Of a DNA stretch of 64,000 nt, positions 24,001-56,795 are shown in pieces. This stretch comes from Rhodococcus koreensis. GTDB lineage: Bacteria; Actinomycetota; Actinomycetes; Mycobacteriales; Mycobacteriaceae. How positions within the stretch are numbered: the first letter of the stretch is position 1; each line of letters opens with the position of its first letter. Under the pieces are notes generated by a model, which worked only from the letters and a program-made list of their open reading frames with translations, was not told the origin of the DNA and searched no databases. The DNA lies in assembly GCF_900105905.1 (NCBI RefSeq), contig NZ_FNSV01000002.1:1-64000 (forward strand), written 5' to 3'. A program made the position numbers and the translations under genes.

Positions 24001-27000
24001 CCGCCGTGTACGCCGACGTACTCGGCGTCGAGGAAGTCGGCACCGGCGCGAACTTCTTCGACCTCGGTGGCAACTCCCTCGTCGCCACCCGGGTGGTCGC
24101 CCGGCTGTCCGCGACGCTCGGTCGCCGCGTCGAGATTCGGTCCCTGTTCGAGGCGCCTGCCGTCGGTGCCCTTGCGTCGCTGCTGGACTCGACGGACGCG
24201 ACCGCACCCACCCGCCCGGCGCTGACCCCGACAGTGCGCCCCGAACGGCTCCCGCTGTCCTCGGCGCAGCAACGGATGTGGTTCCTCAACCGGTTCGACC
24301 CGAACTCCGCCGTGCACAACATCCCCGTGGCGGTCCGGCTGTCGGGCGTCCTGGACGTCGACGCACTGCAGCACGCGGTCACCGACGTCCTCCACCGGCA
24401 CGAGTCGCTGCGGACGATCTACCCGGACTCCGCCGACGGCCCGCACCAGGTGATCCTGCCCGCCGACCGGGTCGATGACGCGTCCGTCGTCGCGACCGAC
24501 GAGACCGCACTGCCCACCTTGATCGCCGACCTGGTAACCACCGGATTCGACGTCACCGCGGAGGTTCCGGTACGGGTGCGGATCTTCCGGATCTCCGCGA
24601 CGGAACACGTCCTCGCGGTGGTCGTGCACCACATCTCCGGCGACGGCTGGTCGATGGCGCCGATGGTGCGGGACGTGATGGCGGCGTACGCGGCGCGGTC
24701 GGCGGGCGCGAGCCCGGACTGGGCGCCTCTGCCGGTGCAGTACGCCGACTACGCACTGTGGCAGCGGGCCCTCCTCGGCGACGACACCGACCCCGACTCG
24801 GTATCGGCGCGGCAACTCGCGTTCTGGACGCAGACCCTCGCGGGCGCCCCGGATCAGCTGGATCTGCCCACCGACCGGCCGCGTCCCGCGGTCGCGTCGT
24901 ACCGGGGCGGCACCGTCGACTTCACCGTGCCATCCGATCTGCACGGCACGCTGCTGGGTGCGGCGCGGGACGCGAACGCGTCCGTGTTCATGGTGGTGCA
25001 CTCGGCGCTCGCGGTGCTGCTGAGCCGGCTCGCCGGTTCCGCGGACATCGCCATCGGAACCCCCGTCGCGGGCCGCGGCGAACGCGAACTCGACGACCTG
25101 ATCGGCATGTTCGTCAACACGCTGGTCCTGCGACAGCACGTCGAGGGCGCGCGCACGTTCGCCGAACTCCTCGCCGACGTGCGCGAGACCGATCTCGCCG
25201 CGTTCTCCCACGCCGACGTCCCGTTCGAGCGCCTCGTCGAGGTCGTCAATCCGTCGCGGTCCACCGGGCGGCACCCCTTGTTCCAGGTGATGCTCACGTT
25301 CCAGAACCTCGACCAGGCGACACTGGAACTCGGCGACCTGTCGGTGAGCGGTGTCGACTTCGACGTGGACATCGCCAAGTTCGACCTGCAACTCACCCTG
25401 ATGGAACAGTTCGACTCCGAGGGAGGCCCCGGCGGGATCGCCGCCCGCCTCACGTACGCCGCCGACCTGTTCGACGAACCGTCCGCGCACGTGTTCGGGC
25501 AGCGGTTCCTGCAGGTGCTGCGGGCGGCGGTCGACAGTCCGGGCACCGCGGTCGGCGACCTCGACGTCCTCGGCAGCGGTGAACGGAAACAGATCGCCGG
25601 CACCAACGCGACGTCGCACCCCGTGCCCGCCGGCACCCTCGCGTCGCTGGTCGACGCGGCGGTGGCGACGGACCCCGACCGGATCGCGGTGGTCTGCGAC
25701 CGGGAGGAGCTGACCTACGCGAGCTTCGACGCCCGCGTGAACAGGCTGGCGCGCCGACTGATCGAACAGGGCGTCGGCCCCGAGTCGGTGGTGGCGGTGG
25801 AGATGCGCCGTTCGGTCGATTTGCTCGTCGGAATCCATGCCGTCGTCAAGGCCGGCGGCGCCTACCTGCCGATCGATCCGGACCATCCGGCCGAGCGCAC
25901 CGCGTATGTGCTCGACACCGCACGGCCCGCATGTGTGCTGGTCAGCGGTGCCGGACTCGCCGACAGCGGCTCGGTCCCCGTCATCGACGTCGCCTCCGAG
26001 GACCTCTCCCGGTACGGCAGCGCGCCGGTCACCGATCGGGACCGGCTCCGGCCGCTGTCCGCGGCGAACACGGCGTACGTGATCTTCACGTCCGGCTCGA
26101 CGGGCCGTCCGAAGGGGGTCGCGGTCACGCACGGTGCGATCGTGAACCGGCTGCTGTGGATGCAGCACGAATATGCCCTGACCAGCTCGGACGTCGTTCT
26201 GCAGAAGACGCCGGTGACGTTCGACGTGTCGGTGTGGGAGCTGTTCTGGCCGCTGCAGGTCGGGGCGTCCCTGGTGATCGCCGCACCCGACGGGCATCGC
26301 GATCCGCGGTACCTGACAGGGCTGATACAGGAACGTCACGTGACGACCACGCATTTCGTGCCGTCGATGCTGTCGGTGTTCACTGCTGAACCTGCTGTGG
26401 TGCAGTGTGATTCGTTGCGGTTGGTGTTCTGTTCGGGGGAGGCGCTGACGCCGGAGCAGGTGTCGCGGTTCCGGGCGGTCAGTGGTGCGGGTCTGCACAA
26501 TTTGTACGGGCCGACGGAGGCTGCGGTCGACGTGACGTACTGGGAGACCGGTGCGTCGGACACGCTGTCGGTCCCGATCGGTCGTCCGGTGTGGAACACG
26601 CAGGTGTATGTGCTCGATGCGCGGTTGCATCCGGTGCCGAACGGGGTGGCGGGGGAGCTGTATCTGGCGGGTGATCAGTTGGCGCGCGGTTATCTGAATC
26701 GGGCGGATCTGTCGGCGGATCGGTTCGTGGCGAACCCGTTCGCCGCGGGTGGGCGGATGTATCGGACGGGGGATCTGGTGCGGCGCCGCGGGGACGGGGC
26801 GTTGGAGTATCTGGGTCGTACGGATTTCCAGGTGAAGTTGCGGGGGCAGCGGATCGAGTTGGGGGAGATCGAGGCGGCCCTGGAGGCGCACCCGGATGTG
26901 GTGCAGGCGGTCGTGGTGGTGCACCGGGACGAACGCGGCGAGGAAGCCCTCGTCGCCTATCTGGTGGGACGGCGCGCGGCCGAGTGGTCCGACGTGCGCG

Positions 27001-28265
27001 CACACCTGTCGACCCGGGTCCCGTCGTACATGATTCCGGCGCAGGTCGTGCACTTGGACACCTTCCCGCTGTCGGTCAACGGCAAACTCGACCGCAAGGC
27101 CCTGCCCGCACCGGAGGTCCGCTCCGCCGCCGCCGAGTACCAGCCCCCACGGACCGCGGCCGAACGGGCCGTCGCCACCGTGTTCGGCGAGGTCCTCGGC
27201 ATCGACCGGGTCGGAGCCACGGACAGCTTCTTCGACCTCGGAGGCAACTCCCTGATCGCCACCCGGGTCGCGTCCGCGCTCGGGTCCGAACTGGGCATCG
27301 ACTTCCCGCTGCAGTGGATGTTCACCGACCCCACGCCGTGGTCGCTGGGGCAGCGCATCCAGAACGCGGCGACCGACGGAGTGCGCGGCGCCGGCGCCTC
27401 GCTCGACGTGCTGCTCCCGATCCGCACCCGAGGGACGGCGGAGCCGCTGTTCTGCGTCCACCCGTTCATCGGGCTTGCCTGGAGCTATGCCGGGCTGAGC
27501 CGGGAACTGACCGAGGACCGGCCGATCTACGGGCTGCAGTCGCCGGCGCTGACCGAGGACGAGCCGCACCCGGAGACGATCACCGACTTCGCGGATCGCT
27601 ACGTCCGGGAGATCCGCTCGATCCAGCCGCACGGCCCGTACCACCTGGTGGGCTGGTCGCTGGGCGGGGTCATCGCTCACGAGATGGCGGTGCAGTTGCA
27701 GGCGGCGGGCGAAGAGGTGCGTCTGCTCGGACTCCTCGACAGCTACGTCGGACTCGACCGCAGCGTGGAGAACACCGCGACCACGGCGGATCTCCTCGGC
27801 GGTGCCGGCCTGGACCTGCCCGACGACGGTGTTCTCGACGAACTCGCGCCCGGCGGGCAGTTCGACGCCGAGCGGGCGGCCGCGCTGCTCCGGGTCGTCG
27901 GCGGTCCGCTGGCGGCGCTCACCGCCCCGGAACTCGACCGGATCTACGGCAACGCGCTGCGGGCCCCCGACCTCATCGACGGACACCGCCCGAGAATGTT
28001 CGACGGCGAACTGGTGTTCTTCACGGCCGCCCTCGACGACGGCTTCCACGTCGACCCGGTGACCTGCTGGGGCCCGTTCGTGCGCGGAAGGATCGACGAG
28101 CACCCGGTGGACGCGACGCACTGGACGATGACGACACCGGACGCTCTCGCCGCGATCGCGCCGCACCTCGAGCGTTCGCGGCGCCGGCCGCGGCACGCCG
28201 CGCCCGACACCGGCAGGGACACCGACCCGGACGACAGCGAGAACCGGCCGCACTCGGTGCGATGA
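3..28265 (+). CDS. Giant nonribosomal peptide synthetase NRPS1, 5'-truncated by the window
   Basis: Multimodular NRPS that assembles a peptide on carrier-protein phosphopantetheine arms and releases it with a C-terminal thioesterase. The visible order is A-T, then (C-A-T) x8, then TE, over about 9,400 residues. Each A domain shows the [12 protein letters not shown]-loop, YGP(T/S)E, YRTGD and NGK/AGK motifs. Each T domain carries (L)GGNSL with the phosphopantetheine serine (bases 1785, 4950, 8145, 11331, 14523, 17715, 20886, 24075, 27249). Each C domain has HHIxxDG. No E, MT, Cy or reductase domain is seen, so an all-L backbone is expected from these modules unless an unrecognised dual C/E domain exists. 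The reading frame is open to base 3 without a start codon. GTG at 315 is inside the first A domain and is not a start. Bases 1-60 look like a C-domain tail in another frame (see findings). The stop is TGA at 28263. Confidence 0.96.
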   Translation, partial: TTPLHPIPRRFPHLRHRRPRLIGDLEILDDDERRNLVPATGRAGFAPVTLPDLLAGAVRGNPDGDALVAPGPGPSADTLSYRALDDTSNRLARLLIDLQVGPEIVVALALPRSRESVSSVWAVAKAGAAFVPVDPSYPADRIAFMLEDCGAPIGVTTAALRAGLPDSTLWLVLDDDEFLSAVAAYPADAVTDADRTRALSVDHPAYVIYTSGSTGRPKGVAVTHRGLVNLAADERDRLVVSVGSRVLHFASPSFDASVFELVMAVCAGATLVVAPTTIYGGSELAEFVADHEVSHAFCTPAALASLDHRGLDHLRTVVVAGDVCPPELVARWAPGRVMVNAYGPSETTIMSSATGPLVPGQAVSVGSPTVGVDLVVLDDRLRPVPLGVRGELYVLGSSLARGYVRRAGLTAGRFVASPFGAGGRMYRTGDVVRWVASQGGSWVLEFLGRSDFQVKIRGFRIELGEIDAVLASHPVVEFAHTVGYDDGSGNTRLVSYVLPAPAADIETRVLSEFVGERLPGYMVPSSIVVLDSLPLTPAGKLDRNALPAPVFAARSADIVRPRTVTEEILLGIFRGVLGLPELSVDTSFFDLGGNSLTATQVVSRVNAALGVRIGVRDLFQSPSVAQLAASVVGAAPQSDPRPVLEARERPDRVPLSVAQQRMWFLNQFDTSSAAYNLPISLRLTGALDRDALRRALDDVQERHEALRTVYPDSADGPHQLITPAVSVLPADGPADVATESLTAAVTALGGAGFDLTTDTPMRAGLFREAPDRHVLVLVVHHIAADGWSMTPLAADVMLAYAARVAGHAPTWAPLPVQYADYSLWQRELLGSEDDPNSLSAKQISYWRSALAGVPQVIELPTDRTRPADMSHRGGRVEFTIPADVHRRLLDLAQSTGTTSFMVTHAALAVLLRRLGAGSDIVIGTPVAGRGEEALDHLVGMFVNTLVLRTAVEPADTFGDVLARVRDADLAAFQHGDVPFERLVEVLSPARSSAHHPLFQVMLTFQNTANTRVELDGLEVEAAEIDVQVAKFDLQLTVVEQFDSAGDAAGLAVQLSYATDLFDHTTAESIGERFARLLDAVAGNPPVAVGDLDLLAAGERAALTAANATHRPVPADTLVSLFAAQAAATPDAVALVFDDRRLTYAEFDEQTDRLARHLIRNGVGPESVVAVGMRRSIDLLVAVYAIVKAGAAYLPIDPDHPVERTAYVLDTAQPVCVLTRAADDTTFSTAALVEYIDTLDLPEEDSEPVAPALTAANTAYVIFTSGSTGRPKGVAVTHGAIVNRLLWMQHEYALTSSDIVLQKTPVTFDVSVWELFWPLQVGASLVIAAPDGHRDPDYLATLIRRHRVTTAHFVPSMLSVFTAEPAVVQCDSLRLVFCSGEALTPEQVSRFRAVSGAGLHNLYGPTEAAVDVTYWETGASDTFSVPIGRPVWNTQLHVLDARLHPVPNGVAGELYLAGDQLARGYFGRVDLTADRFVANPFAAGGRMYRTGDLVRRRADGALEYLGRTDFQVKLRGQRIELGEIEAALETHPDVVQAVVVVHRDERGEEALVAYTVGAANTEAADLRDHVARVLPSYMIPAQVVHLDTLPLSVNGKLDRKALPAPNLDTATAEYVAPRTPAEVVVSDVFAEILGVERVGIHDHFFDLGGNSLVATRLVSRLRNALGVPVSLRDVFDAPTVGGLAQRLDGADPAAHLAPPALTPRKRPEQVPLSPAQQRVWFLNQFDTASPVYNLPLAVRFSGDLDITALSRALRDVLHRHESLRTVFPASDAGPWQRIRDVHDADLDLTVAEVTEADLPAAIRGFALAGFDVTTEIPVRAQLLRVRNDEHVLVLMVHHIAADGWSFAPLSRDLMLAYAAHSGGHELQWTPLPVQYADYTLWQHELLGDEDDPDSRAARQLAYWGTALAGLRDSLDLPTDRPRPTVASKHGATLSWEISAELHERLLNLARTQNATLFMVAHSALSVLLSRLSATTDIAIGTPVAGRGDRDLDDLVGMFVNTLVLRAQLDPASSFTELLQQVRDVDLSAFAHTDVPFERLVEHLNPTRTAAHHPLFQVALFFQNHAPTHLELPGLSVSSQPILPDVAAFDLQLVLTDTHAADGRPGPIAAEFNYATDLFDESTVRSFGAQFVRILEAVTVAPQTPVGDIAIADPATRIRELSGWNATDHDVPLTTLPDLFDAQVARTPEAPALVFEGVSLTYAEFDARVNRLARYLIWCGVGPESRVALAMRRSLDLVVGMYAVVKAGGAYVPVDPDHPVDRIGYVLESARPVRVLTSTTDHSAVPSDVEVITIDDLDLTDYSGTRITDAERLHPLRADNTAYVIYTSGSTGKPKGVAVAHAAIVNQLLWMQSEYALTGRDVLLQKTATTFDVSVWGFFWPLQVGATMVLASPDGHRDPAYLAEVIDEHGVTVTDFVPSMLDVFVAAASDASCATLRHVFVIGEALPPETASRFRALSSAGLHNLYGPTEAAVSVTYWETSDTDETTVPIGVPEWNTQAYVLDSRLHPVPVGVPGELYLGGVQLARGYLGRVDLTSDRFVANPFGGVGARMYRTGDLVRRRRDGVLDYIGRTDFQVKFRGQRIELGEIEAVLRSHPGVTGAAVVVYSDAVTGDHLVAHVVGKPAGQLDVEDLRRHASGSLPSYMVPSATVLLDEFPLNTSGKLDRKALPAPEFSSAAGEYTAPTTSVEHSVAAVFGTVLGLDRVSVHDSFFDLGGNSLIATQLVSRIRGELGVPLAVRDLFESPTVAELAARLSQSTGADTRPSLTRRERPERIPLSPAQQRMWFLNQFDPSSPAYNLPFAVRFTGALDRVALAAAVADLIERHDTLRTVFPDSATGPHQVVRDTADAPPNLTVADIAEDELETVLARFFTTGFDVTTDLPVRVTLLRVGADDHVLALVVHHICGDGWSMAPMVRDVMVAYAARTRGERPTWTPLPVQYADYALWQRELLGDESDPESLAARQLDYWTNTLAGIPEELDLPTDRLRPAEQSYRGRHVDFVIDASTHRALTALAQSRRATLFMVMHTALAVLLGRLSASSDVTIGTPVAGRGEPELDDLIGMFVNTVALRTHIDPGSAFTDLLDHVREVDLAAFSRADVPFERLVEVLSPTRHAARHPLFQVMLTFQNLEQTALELDGLTLHGLDTDIGVAKFDLHVTLVERFDAAGDPDGMTAQLTYAADLFDEDTAASIATRFTTILEFVTTDARTPAGDIALLGADEHAALTHWNSTEHAVPATTLPDLFDAQVGRTPGATAVVFEGAALSYAEFDERMNRLARYLISCGVGPESRVALAMRRSLDLVVGMYAVVKAGGAYVPVDPDHPADRIGYVLDSAQPVCVLSTSADRGDLPGTFAVLDIDDLDLSRFGSNPITDADRISPLRPFNTAYVIYTSGSTGRPKGVAVAHAAIVNQLVWMQSEYGLTGRDVLLQKTATTFDVSVWGFFWPLQVGATMVLASPDGHRDPAYLAEVIDEHGVTVTDFVPSMLDVFVASVPASSCGSLRHVFVIGEALPPATVTRFGELSTAGLHNLYGPTEAAVSVTYWETSDTDEATVPIGVPEWNTQAYVLDSRLHPVPVGVPGELYLGGVQLARGYLGRVDLTSDRFVANPFGGVGSRMYRTGDLVRRRRDGVLDYIGRTDFQVKFRGQRIELGEIEAVLRSHPGVTGAAVVVYSDAVTGDHLVAYVVGKPAGQLDVEDLRRHASGSLPSYMVPSATVLLDEFPLNTSGKLDRKALPAPEFTSDTTEYVAPRNEVEQVLADVFAGVLGAGRIGVHDSFFDLGGNSLSVTRVAARIAESTGTRLSVRDVFEAPTVADLALRVDPTTTDARPALTAATRPARIPLSLAQQRMWFLNQFDAGSPAYNLPFAVRLSGVVDTAALAAAFDDVVERHESLRTVFPNGGDGPEQVVLAAADVTVTLPPVDVTEDDLPGGMAAFASRGFDVTAETPVRATLFRTTPTEHVLAISLHHIAADGWSFGPLGRDVMVAYAARAEGNAPQWAPLEVQYADFSVWQRNVLGSEDNPESVMATQLGFWTRTLAGAPDELPLPFDRPRPAQPTFTGGTVRFGIDPETHRRIRRLAREHGATTFMVAHAAFALLMGRLSATGDVAIGTPIAGRGERALDDLVGMFVNTLVLRTAVRGGDSFADMLRTVRDTDLAAFAHADVPFERLVDVLAPTRTAAHHPIYQVALSMNPLQSADYELPGLRIGVEDVDPGVAKIDLQLTLGEELDHTGSPSGMRAEFVYATDLFDESTVRDFAWRLQRILEAVTSDPDTAVGDLDLLHDTERQGLVPAHGRPGLAPVTLPDLLAAAVRSNPDGDALVAPTLLGGSTSTVTYRELDAESNRVARLLAAMQVGPEVSVALALPRSLESVTCTWAVAKSGAAFVPVDPGYPLERIVHMLEDCGAPIGITTAALRETLPDSTQWLVLDDDPVIGALASYSPEPLQDSDRTRALSVDHPAYVIYTSGSTGRPKGVAVTHRGLVNLAADERVRLGVSPDSRVLHFASPSFDASVFELVMAVCAGATLVVVPTTIFGGSELAEFLADHEVSHAFCTPAALASLDHRGLDHLRTVVVAGDVCPPELVARWAPGRVMVNAYGPSETTIMSSATGPLVPGQAVSVGSPTVGVDLVVLDDRLRPVPVGVRGELYVLGSSLARGYVRRAGLTAGRFVASPFGVGGRMYRTGDVVRWVASQGGSWVLEFLGRSDFQVKVRGFRIELGEIDAVLASHPVVEFAHTVGYDDGSGNTRLVSYVLAAPGAVVDDRVLAEFAGQRLPGYMVPSAIMVLDVLPLTPAGKLDRNALPTPVFARRSAFTAPQTAAEQAIAAVFADVVGEPSIGLDDNFFDLGGNSLSATQVVSRVGSALGTRISVRTLFDNPTVRALATAAASDTTAERPALVAGDRPAMIPLSPAQQRMWFLNQFDTSSAAYNIPLALRMSGRIDVATLRMALGDVLARHEALRTVYPATENGPHQVIAAVESIPLDLTPIRLSGEDLTGAILRHASTGFDVSTDLPLRVHLFRESRSEHILLFVVHHISADGWSFIPLASDVMTSYAARTVGDAPAWNALPVQYADYAMWQRNLLGDADDPQSLAAGQIAYWKRTLAGLPDQVALPTDRPRPPAPSHRGGTARLTLDGDIHQRLQDLARAHHASLFMVVHTALAALLSRMGAGPDVAIGTSVAGRGEQSLDGLVGMFVNTVVLRTDVRPDSTGAALLDQVRRVDLEAFSHVDVPFEQLVDAINPTRSTAFHPLFQVALALQNLQTPTLELPGLEVSALDIESPIAKFDLNFVLGERHDEDGNPAGLDLELGYAKDLFDADTALRIGESYLRVLSGLACDPRIPVGDLDLLGDDTRLRLLAQSHGATRDTVDSTLTGLLDEQVRATPDTPAVLWRDTTLTYAEFDARANRLARRLIGDGVGPDVVVAVEIPRSLDLLVAVHAVVKAGGAYTPLDPGQPEQRNRDIVEQSGASLVLTSSDLFTQTEATRHGVRAIAPDDLDPAAFGGEPIRTGERIAPLRPDNTAYVLFTSGSTGRPKGVAVSHAAITAQLEWLREQYALGTTDTMLLKTPVTFDVSVWECFAPLAAGARLVIAEPDGHRDPQYLADTLRTHGVTVVHFVPAMLAALTSGPGLTGLPSLRHVLVGGEAVSPEAIDDFRASHPAEIDNTYGPTEAAVTTTFFAARSDNSDTVPIGLPVWNTSTLVLDDRLRPVPAGVAGELYLGGIQLARGYLGRPDLTAERFVADPFSTCGARLYRTGDLVRWTAAGLLEYLGRTDFQVKVRGFRIELGEIVSALLRHEDVEQAVVVPHSDPHTGEHLVGYVVPRGNIALDRDAVLAEAAGSLPSYMVPSLLVPLTELPVTPNGKVDQNALPAPVFAGKAEYTAPRTASERVVAAVFAELLGVPRVGVDDNFFDLGGNSLSATKLSTRIGVATQTRIAIRDVFDAPTVAALARRLDQHGPSTAIAPLTAAIRPDRIPLSLAQQRMWFLNQFETSSPAYNLPAAVRLTGPLDTAALAAAIGDLIARHESLRTVFPDSRGGPNQVILDPGDFTPDLVPVQVSETGLRADLQEFLLTGFDVSQAVPLRVKVYSLGDAEHVLALVVHHISADGVSMEPLIRDVMTAYASRAAGHPPTWAPLPVQYADYALWQREVLGAESDPGSLAAAQLDYWIRTLAGVPDQLYLPGDRGRPAVPSHRGAATRFTLDAGTHRALAELARAHGASIFMVAHAALSVLLGRLSTTADIAVGTAVAGRGRAELDDIIGMFVNTLVLRTTLDPGASFVSLLEQARDVDLEAFAHADLPFERLVEVLSPVRSTSHHPLFQVALGVQAVSADGLELDGLSVEPLALDASIAKFDLHFTLTERLDDTTEPAGIDAELIYATDIFDESTAAGYATRLRRIFEAVVADPQRPIGDIPVLGEDEYAALTPVRGADPRPVQMLPEILADAIAAAPDGLAVVFDGAGLTYRDLDERSNQLARLLVDRGVGPETRVALALPRSFESVVAVWAVAKTGAAFVPVDPGYPADRILHMVQDSGAMVGITVSGKRALLPDSIRWMLLDDPALEVHCTHESRLPLTNRDRMRPILSDQVAYVIYTSGSTGRPKGVAVTHRGLMNLVTDERELLGVTSRSRTLHFASPSFDASVFEMLMALGAGATMVIAPPTIYGGSELAELLAAERITHAFSTPAALASVDHRGLGDLAVVVVAGDVCPPELVARWAPGRRMVNAYGPSEATIMSSITEPLRAGEPVTIGGPSRGVRALVLDGRLRPVPVGVPGELYVGGPSLARGYLGRPGLTAERFVADPYGEPGDLMYRTGDLVRWRENRVLDFVGRTDHQVKIRGFRIELGEIDAALTAHPQIEYATTVGYEHPNGETSLVAYVLPFTGEDVDRVEVANFVGRTLPAYMVPASVTLLDALPLTPAGKLDRAALPEPIFAAAATTFEAPRNPMEVIVAGIFADILALPEIGIHDSFFDLGGNSLLATQVVSRINAALDVHVGVREVFESPTVAALAARITETTTHGARRPALTARVRPEHIPLSLAQQRMWFINQFDTASPAYNLPVALRLSGEVDLRAMQIAIADLVGRHEALRTVYPDSADGPHQMIVPAADAVPDLTPVPAHPDDILGRVLALVTTGFDVTSDVPLRARMYRVGADDYVLVMVAHHISGDGWSLAPLARDVMLAYTARTEGHVPLWTPLPVQYADYSLWQRELLGDESDPESVAAEQIAYWTRALDGLPDRLSLPTDRSRPAVASHRGAHVPFTIDAGTHRALLTLARGRNTSLFMVMHTALAVLLARLSNESDIAVGAPIAGRGEESLDELVGMFVNTLVLRTHVDLESSFVDSLNVARSTDLSAFAHSDIPFERLVDVLNPARSRSHHPLFQVAFSFQNLAATTLELPGLHVEGLDVPNTISNFDLHLTLSEKHDADGTPDVIEAQFTYATDLFDDATVRAFAERFTRILGSVVQNPDIAVGAIDLLDDAERQSVITEFNDTAVDLPPTTLPDLFSAQVVRTPDDPAVFFEGTELTYAEFDRRVDALAHRLIDAGVGPEAVVGLAMNRSIELLAGMYAVLRAGGAYLPIDLGHPADRLAYVLETARPVCILTTSADGFTAENVPVLEIDTLDLAPRGPVTAAHRRAPLRPENTAYLIFTSGSTGRPKGVGVSHAAIANQLRWKQHEYPLDTTDAVVQKTPVTFDLSVWELFWPLTAGARLVIARPDGHRDPAYLADLMRQQRVTTAHFVPSLLEAFTPGAGEQPALRRVLCIGEALPADTAARFCSRFGSVALHNLYGPTEAAVSVTAWTHTDGDADTVPIGGPEWNTQAFVLDARLNPVPVGVAGELYLAGDQLARGYVARTDLTAERFVANPFGAPGSRLYRTGDVVRWRVQDAKGVLEYLERSDFQVKVRGFRIELGEIESALVRSAGVGQAVVVAHQNHHTGTALVAYVVPADGSTVDPAAVLADVGAAVPGYMVPAALVVLAELPLTANGKLDRKALPAPDFASTAVEYRAPATPTEEIVAAVYADVLGVEEVGTGANFFDLGGNSLVATRVVARLSATLGRRVEIRSLFEAPAVGALASLLDSTDATAPTRPALTPTVRPERLPLSSAQQRMWFLNRFDPNSAVHNIPVAVRLSGVLDVDALQHAVTDVLHRHESLRTIYPDSADGPHQVILPADRVDDASVVATDETALPTLIADLVTTGFDVTAEVPVRVRIFRISATEHVLAVVVHHISGDGWSMAPMVRDVMAAYAARSAGASPDWAPLPVQYADYALWQRALLGDDTDPDSVSARQLAFWTQTLAGAPDQLDLPTDRPRPAVASYRGGTVDFTVPSDLHGTLLGAARDANASVFMVVHSALAVLLSRLAGSADIAIGTPVAGRGERELDDLIGMFVNTLVLRQHVEGARTFAELLADVRETDLAAFSHADVPFERLVEVVNPSRSTGRHPLFQVMLTFQNLDQATLELGDLSVSGVDFDVDIAKFDLQLTLMEQFDSEGGPGGIAARLTYAADLFDEPSAHVFGQRFLQVLRAAVDSPGTAVGDLDVLGSGERKQIAGTNATSHPVPAGTLASLVDAAVATDPDRIAVVCDREELTYASFDARVNRLARRLIEQGVGPESVVAVEMRRSVDLLVGIHAVVKAGGAYLPIDPDHPAERTAYVLDTARPACVLVSGAGLADSGSVPVIDVASEDLSRYGSAPVTDRDRLRPLSAANTAYVIFTSGSTGRPKGVAVTHGAIVNRLLWMQHEYALTSSDVVLQKTPVTFDVSVWELFWPLQVGASLVIAAPDGHRDPRYLTGLIQERHVTTTHFVPSMLSVFTAEPAVVQCDSLRLVFCSGEALTPEQVSRFRAVSGAGLHNLYGPTEAAVDVTYWETGASDTLSVPIGRPVWNTQVYVLDARLHPVPNGVAGELYLAGDQLARGYLNRADLSADRFVANPFAAGGRMYRTGDLVRRRGDGALEYLGRTDFQVKLRGQRIELGEIEAALEAHPDVVQAVVVVHRDERGEEALVAYLVGRRAAEWSDVRAHLSTRVPSYMIPAQVVHLDTFPLSVNGKLDRKALPAPEVRSAAAEYQPPRTAAERAVATVFGEVLGIDRVGATDSFFDLGGNSLIATRVASALGSELGIDFPLQWMFTDPTPWSLGQRIQNAATDGVRGAGASLDVLLPIRTRGTAEPLFCVHPFIGLAWSYAGLSRELTEDRPIYGLQSPALTEDEPHPETITDFADRYVREIRSIQPHGPYHLVGWSLGGVIAHEMAVQLQAAGEEVRLLGLLDSYVGLDRSVENTATTADLLGGAGLDLPDDGVLDELAPGGQFDAERAAALLRVVGGPLAALTAPELDRIYGNALRAPDLIDGHRPRMFDGELVFFTAALDDGFHVDPVTCWGPFVRGRIDEHPVDATHWTMTTPDALAAIAPHLERSRRRPRHAAPDTGRDTDPDDSENRPHSVR
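147..1890 (+). other. NRPS1 module 1: A (hydrophobic-type pocket)-T
   Basis: The A domain runs about 147-1660 and the T domain about 1680-1890, with the T serine at 1785. The pocket residues, read by aligning to GrsA-Phe positions 235-517, are D-A-F-F-V-A-A-I-M-K. I do not recognise this code. Phe at 239 and 278 suggests a hydrophobic substrate, by inference. The same code recurs in modules 5 and 7. The C domain of this module lies off the left edge except for its last residues. Confidence 0.8.
590..1496 (+). repeat. A-core repeat copy 1 (module 1), partner of 13331-14237
   Basis: Read by eye against 13331-14237 (displacement 12741). About 285 bases from 871 to 1155 appear identical, and the rest differs at scattered positions. 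Length is about 900 bases. Confidence 0.85.
1941..5070 (+). other. NRPS1 module 2: C-A(Ser)-T
   Basis: C domain about 1941-3270 (LCL-like, HHIAADGWS), A about 3330-4800, T serine 4950. The pocket code is D-V-W-H-F-S-L-V-D-K, the established serine signature (close to EntF DVWHLSLIDK). The A core is nearly identical in DNA to that of module 9. Confidence 0.88.
3769..4660 (+). repeat. Ser A-core repeat copy 1 (module 2), partner of 26068-26959
   Basis: Near-identical at a displacement of 22299 (seven modules). The identity covers the whole specificity-determining core, plus the A8 and A9 region. Confidence 0.85.
5100..8250 (+). other. NRPS1 module 3: C-A(unassigned, acidic pocket)-T
   Basis: C about 5115-6440, A about 6510-8000, T serine 8145. 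The pocket code reads D-V-W-D-F-I-L-V-S-K. I cannot match it to a substrate I know. Asp at position 278 resembles pockets for basic residues (Orn/Dab type), which is weak inference. The code is identical to module 4. Confidence 0.78.
6620..8010 (+). repeat. A-domain repeat copy 1 (module 3), partner of 9806-11196
   Basis: Near-identical to 9806-11196 at a displacement of 3186. A divergent block at about 7266-7395 (after the position-278 region) interrupts the identity, as does a stretch near 6790-6960. Confidence 0.85.
8290..11440 (+). other. NRPS1 module 4: C-A(unassigned, same as module 3)-T
   Basis: C about 8310-9640, A about 9700-11180, T serine 11331. The pocket code D-V-W-D-F-I-L-V-S-K equals that of module 3, so two consecutive identical residues are expected. 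The A core is a near-identical DNA copy of module 3 displaced by 3186 bases, one module length. Confidence 0.78.
9806..11196 (+). repeat. A-domain repeat copy 2 (module 4), partner of 6620-8010
   Basis: Tandem copy of the module 3 A domain. About 600 bases from 10581 onward are nearly the same as 7395-8010. Confidence 0.85.
11470..14620 (+). other. NRPS1 module 5: C-A(same pocket as module 1)-T
   Basis: C about 11490-12820, A about 12880-14390, T serine 14523. The pocket code is D-A-F-F-V-A-A-I-M-K. The A core repeats that of module 1 at a displacement of 12741 bases (four modules). Confidence 0.78.
13331..14237 (+). repeat. A-core repeat copy 2 (module 5), partner of 590-1496
   Basis: Second copy of the module 1 A core, from just before the P-loop to past the YRTGD and DFQVK motifs. 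It is flanked by C-domain DNA that is not repeated at this identity. Confidence 0.85.
14670..17820 (+). other. NRPS1 module 6: C-A(unassigned)-T
   Basis: C about 14680-16010, A about 16080-17580, T serine 17715. The pocket code reads D-V-W-H-L-G-T-V-T-K, with no assignment from memory. It shares D-V-W-H with serine pockets, but the second half differs. The A10 motif is NGKVDQ instead of NGKLDR. Codon use here is uniformly C-ending, unlike modules 1-5. Confidence 0.75.
17870..20990 (+). other. NRPS1 module 7: C-A(same pocket as modules 1 and 5)-T
   Basis: C about 17880-19200, A about 19260-20750, T serine 20886. The pocket code is D-A-F-F-V-A-A-I-M-K. At DNA level this copy has diverged from modules 1 and 5 and uses C-ending codons, so it looks like the older or unconverted copy. 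The C-domain motif here is HHISADGVS, with Val instead of the usual Trp. Confidence 0.78.
21040..24180 (+). other. NRPS1 module 8: C-A(unassigned)-T
   Basis: C about 21055-22380 (HHISGDGWS), A about 22450-23940, T serine 24075. The pocket code reads D-L-W-H-L-I-L-V-S-K, with no assignment from memory. The P-loop is [14 protein letters not shown]-like, still intact. Confidence 0.75.
24230..27360 (+). other. NRPS1 module 9: C-A(Ser)-T
   Basis: C about 24240-25570, A about 25630-27110, T serine 27249. The pocket code D-V-W-H-F-S-L-V-D-K predicts Ser as the last residue before release. The downstream T-TE junction resembles EntF, where the final module also loads serine. Confidence 0.87.
26068..26959 (+). 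repeat. Ser A-core repeat copy 2 (module 9), partner of 3769-4660
   Basis: Second copy of the serine A core. Short differences occur around 26310-26345 and 26690-26720. Confidence 0.85.
27400..28160 (+). other. NRPS1 type I thioesterase domain
   Basis: An alpha/beta-hydrolase release domain. The nucleophile elbow is GWSLGG with Ser at base 27657. A likely Asp lies in LLDSYV (27738) and the likely His in ATHWTM (28119). It hydrolyses or cyclises the finished peptide. About 35 poorly conserved residues rich in Arg, Pro and Asp follow the domain to the stop codon. Confidence 0.9.
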
Positions 28266-28275
28266 CCGCACTCCG

Positions 28276-28312
28276 CCGCCGCTCAACCGACCGCAAGGTT
28301 TGGTTTGGGCGG
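28276..28312 (+). terminator. Hairpin just after NRPS1, possible terminator
   Basis: About ten bases after the NRPS1 stop, CCGCC (28276-28280) can pair with GGCGG (28308-28312). Inside it AACC pairs with GGTT and ACC with GGT. There is no clear U-tract, which is common for actinobacterial terminators. Confidence 0.35.
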
Positions 28313-28329
28313 TGATGGGGAAATACCAC

Positions 28330-28364
28330 GAAATGTGAGCGGTTGTAGTGGAAATGAGCGGTTG
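28330..28364 (+). repeat. Short direct repeat, possible regulator site
   Basis: GAAATG followed closely by AGCGGTTG occurs twice (28330-28345 and 28351-28364), giving two GAGCGGTTG elements 19 bases apart. It lies about 100 bases upstream of the 28462 promoter and may be a protein-binding site. No regulator is assigned. Confidence 0.3.
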
Positions 28365-28461
28365 ACCACCCGGAACATCGTGAACGCCGGACCTGCCGTG
28401 GTTTCAGGGTGCCGGTTTCATACCCCAGGTGTGAGATTTGCCCGAAGAGAAGACCAAACCC

Positions 28462-28489
28462 TTGACTCCGCCGTACCGAATAGTAGATT
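28462..28489 (+). promoter_or_regulatory. SigA-type promoter in the NRPS1-rbpA gap
   Basis: TTGACT (28462-28467), a 16-base spacer and TAGATT (28484-28489) match the vegetative -35/-10 pattern well. An imperfect palindrome (GGTCA, two bases, TGACC; 28496-28507) sits on the expected start point. No protein-coding gene on this strand follows within about 850 bases. Confidence 0.6.
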
Positions 28490-28495
28490 GAGAGC

Positions 28496-28815
28496 GGTCA
28501 TGTGACCTACCTCTCACACGGTATGGAAGCCCGGGAGGTCGGTCATACGTGGTTTCTTCGACTGCGTGTTCGGGGCGTGACGCTCGGTGCTTGGTGTGCT
28601 CGGAATGTAACGCGCCCGCGTTCAGCAGATCGGAGTACTTGGATGAGTCCTGTCGAGACGGTGACCAGCCCAGTGGCCTACAGAAGCTTGTCCGTGTCGA
28701 ACATCCCGTCCCCGCCCAAAATGGGGTCGCAGGCACCCCGGACCGCGCCGAAGGCGGGGTCGCACACCCCCCGGACGCGGCGAACGCCGCCCCGGCAGAG
28801 CCGAGACGGCGTTCG
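28496..28815 (+). ncRNA. Candidate structured non-coding RNA, unidentified
   Basis: The stretch follows the promoter at 28462-28489 and has no convincing ORF. At its 5' end 28503-28513 can pair with 28535-28545 (11-base stem, one mismatch, 21-base loop). Near its 3' end 28741-28761 forms a near-perfect hairpin, and 28781-28789 pairs perfectly with 28807-28815 around an inner CGGC/GCCG stem. A transcript would be about 320 bases. I cannot match it to a known RNA family. Alternative: a leader or remnant with no function. Confidence 0.3.
28781..28815 (-). terminator. Hairpin downstream of rbpA, possible (bidirectional) terminator
   Basis: CGAACGCCG and CGGCGTTCG form a 9-base stem with an inner CGGC/GCCG stem, 20 bases beyond the rbpA stop. 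A second hairpin at 28741-28761 would present a C(UUCG)G tetraloop on the minus-strand RNA. Either could end rbpA transcripts. The 28781 hairpin could also end a plus-strand transcript. Confidence 0.4.
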
Positions 28816-28834
28816 TACGGTTCGGTGGCCTGTG

Positions 28835-29173
28835 TCAGGCTCCGCGGCGCTTCGCCTTCAGCAGGTCGAGGCGCTCCTTCAGCAGCTCTTCCAGTTCCTC
28901 CTTGGAACGGCGTTCGAGCAGCATGTCCCAGTGGGTACGCGGCGGCTTGACCTTCTTGGCCTCGGGCGCCGTGCCCTCGACCAGGGTTCCCTCGAGGCCG
29001 TTGCGGCACAGCCACGTACCGGGGATCTCGGCATCGTCGGCGAAGGGAATGTCGAAGACCTCACCGTTGTCGCACCGGTACTTGGCCATCCGACGGGGCG
29101 CGAGGTCGTGGTCACGGTCGGTCTCGTAGCTCACCGCTCCGAGTCGACTCCCTCGAAGTACGCGATCTGCCAT
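28835..29173 (-). CDS. rbpA: RNA polymerase-binding protein RbpA
   Basis: Small actinobacterial factor that binds RNA polymerase and the primary sigma factor and stabilises open complexes; it is essential in mycobacteria. The 112-aa product starts MADRVLRGSRLGAVSYETDR and matches mycobacterial RbpA nearly residue for residue. In order it has an N-terminal tail (1-25), a beta-barrel core (about 26-70), a basic linker (KKVKPPRT, 73-80) and a helical sigma-interaction segment (about 81-112, rich in E/L/R). Cys34 and Cys56 are present, but residues 38 and 59 are Glu and Gly, so the four-ligand zinc site I recall for the Streptomyces protein looks incomplete. ATG at 29173 is preceded by a GGAG-type ribosome site. 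The longer open frame to 29347 is rejected because family members begin at MADRV. It sits between two NRPS genes, an odd place for a housekeeping factor. Confidence 0.96.
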   Translation of the reverse strand: MADRVLRGSRLGAVSYETDRDHDLAPRRMAKYRCDNGEVFDIPFADDAEIPGTWLCRNGLEGTLVEGTAPEAKKVKPPRTHWDMLLERRSKEELEELLKERLDLLKAKRRGA

Positions 29174-29245
29174 GGTTGTGTCCTCTCCTCGTTCGTCTCC
29201 GCGCGAGCACGCCTGGACCAGCACCAAGCGTTCACACTCATCTAC

Positions 29246-29271
29246 AACGCCACGGCCTCCCGATTGGTTCC
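29246..29271 (-). promoter_or_regulatory. ECF (SigR/SigH/SigE-like) promoter of rbpA
   Basis: On the minus strand GGAAC (plus 29267-29271), exactly 18 bases, then GTT (plus 29246-29248). This matches the GGAA(T/C)-N18-GTT pattern of thiol/envelope-stress ECF sigma factors. It lies about 73 bases upstream of the rbpA ATG. Control of rbpA by SigR is established in Streptomyces coelicolor, which supports the call. Confidence 0.6.
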
Positions 29272-29331
29272 CGCACGCCGCGCAGATGCAACCTCGACAT
29301 CTTACCGGGCGGGCTCGGGGGCGCCGCGCAG

Positions 29332-29337
29332 TAAGGT
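29332..29337 (+). promoter_or_regulatory. -10 box for a leaderless transcript of the zinc-ribbon gene
   Basis: TAAGGT (TANNNT form) ends 8 bases before the ATG at 29346, and no Shine-Dalgarno sequence is seen. This spacing is typical of leaderless actinobacterial mRNAs. No clear -35 is present. Confidence 0.4.
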
Positions 29338-29345
29338 GGTCGACC

Positions 29346-29678
29346 ATGACCAGCGCCTCCCGCAGACCGGATTCCTGTGTGTGGTGCGGACGCGAAGTGG
29401 CAGAGACGGGGATGGGCCGGCGTCGCCGGTACTGCCGCCAATCGTGCCGTCAACGCGCGTACGAGCAGCGCACCCAGGTCAAGGGCACCAGCATCCCAGC
29501 CGATGCGGTGGTGCTCACCTCGGAGGAAGCCTCCGCCATGGTCGACCGGGTTTTCCAGGTTCGATGTGCCGCCGAGGACGTGGCGACAGCCGTTGCCGAA
29601 GGTGCGGCGGCCCATGAGGTGGAGTCCCTGTGCGCCGACCTCGTGCAACTCGCACGTGAGGCCGAACGCTTCCGCTGA
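29346..29678 (+). CDS. Small zinc-ribbon protein of unknown function
   Basis: 110 aa. The N-terminal part holds CVWCGR (Cys11, Cys14) and [14 protein letters not shown] (Cys30, Cys34), a CxxC-x15-CxxxC arrangement with dense arginines that should bind zinc and perhaps nucleic acid. The C-terminal half (about 50-110) is predicted helical and acidic/alanine-rich ([20 protein letters not shown]), possibly a dimerisation helix. Proteins with this [12 protein letters not shown] signature are, as far as I recall, widespread hypothetical proteins of mycolata. It is transcribed divergently from rbpA across a 172-base gap, so a link to transcription is possible but unproven. Confidence 0.7.
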   Translation: MTSASRRPDSCVWCGREVAETGMGRRRRYCRQSCRQRAYEQRTQVKGTSIPADAVVLTSEEASAMVDRVFQVRCAAEDVATAVAEGAAAHEVESLCADLVQLAREAERFR

Positions 29679-29812
29679 GCCTCGGACAGAGGCGGGGGAG
29701 CGTGGGACGCACTCTGCTCGACCGGTCCGACCGTCGCCGATCGATGGCGATTCCGATACGAACATCACGAATCGACGCACACCGGGCCCACACGTACAGC
29801 ACGATCAGTACA

Positions 29813-29848
29813 GCGTGGGAGACCGGCGTCGGTTGGTCCGTCTCACGC
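29813..29848 (+). promoter_or_regulatory. Imperfect inverted repeat upstream of NRPS2
   Basis: GCGTG-GG-AGAC (29813-29823) can pair with GTCT-C-ACGC (29840-29848) across a 16-base gap, ending 45 bases before the NRPS2 start. It may be an operator or a leader hairpin. No convincing -35/-10 pair is seen in the 215-base gap. Confidence 0.3.
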
Positions 29849-29893
29849 GCAGGACTTGCGCATCCAAGGTCTTCTACCCGCTGGGGGAACGAG

Positions 29894-56677
<26,784 letters not shown>

Positions 56678-56694
56678 CCCGTTTACGTTGCGGG

Positions 56695-56735
56695 CGGGCC
56701 CGCCGTCGATTGCAGTGCAGTAACGGGCGGGCCCG
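56695..56735 (+). terminator. Strong GC hairpin after NRPS2
   Basis: CGGGCCCGCCGT (56695-56706) pairs with ACGGGCGGGCCCG (56723-56735), one bulged base, 16-base loop, 18 bases past the stop. It is embedded in two copies of CGGGCGGGCCCG. There is no U-tract. Confidence 0.5.
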
Positions 56736-56795
56736 AATCGCGATATCTCCTGCGAACTCGGTAACAATCGATCTCTACCCACAACAGGAGGCGAC

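Noticed and set aside
315-28265. GTG at 315 as the true start of NRPS1
   Set aside because: It lies inside the A domain between the A2 and A3 motifs; coding homology continues upstream in frame to about base 61.
28266-28834. tRNA, riboswitch or 6S/6C-type RNA in the gap
   Set aside because: No cloverleaf and no motif I can match; kept only as an unidentified structured RNA candidate.
29174-29347. Longer rbpA reaching 29347 (170 aa)
   Set aside because: Extension contains the promoter region; the family starts at MADRV, preceded by a ribosome site.
28502-29617. 371-aa plus-strand frame across the gap and antisense to rbpA
   Set aside because: Overlaps two well supported genes, has no motif, and residue use is that of non-coding GC-rich DNA.
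29702-29893. 64-residue N-terminal extension of NRPS2 from GTG 29702
   Set aside because: Arg-rich, no homology, and ATG 29894 has a good ribosome site right before the C-domain homology.
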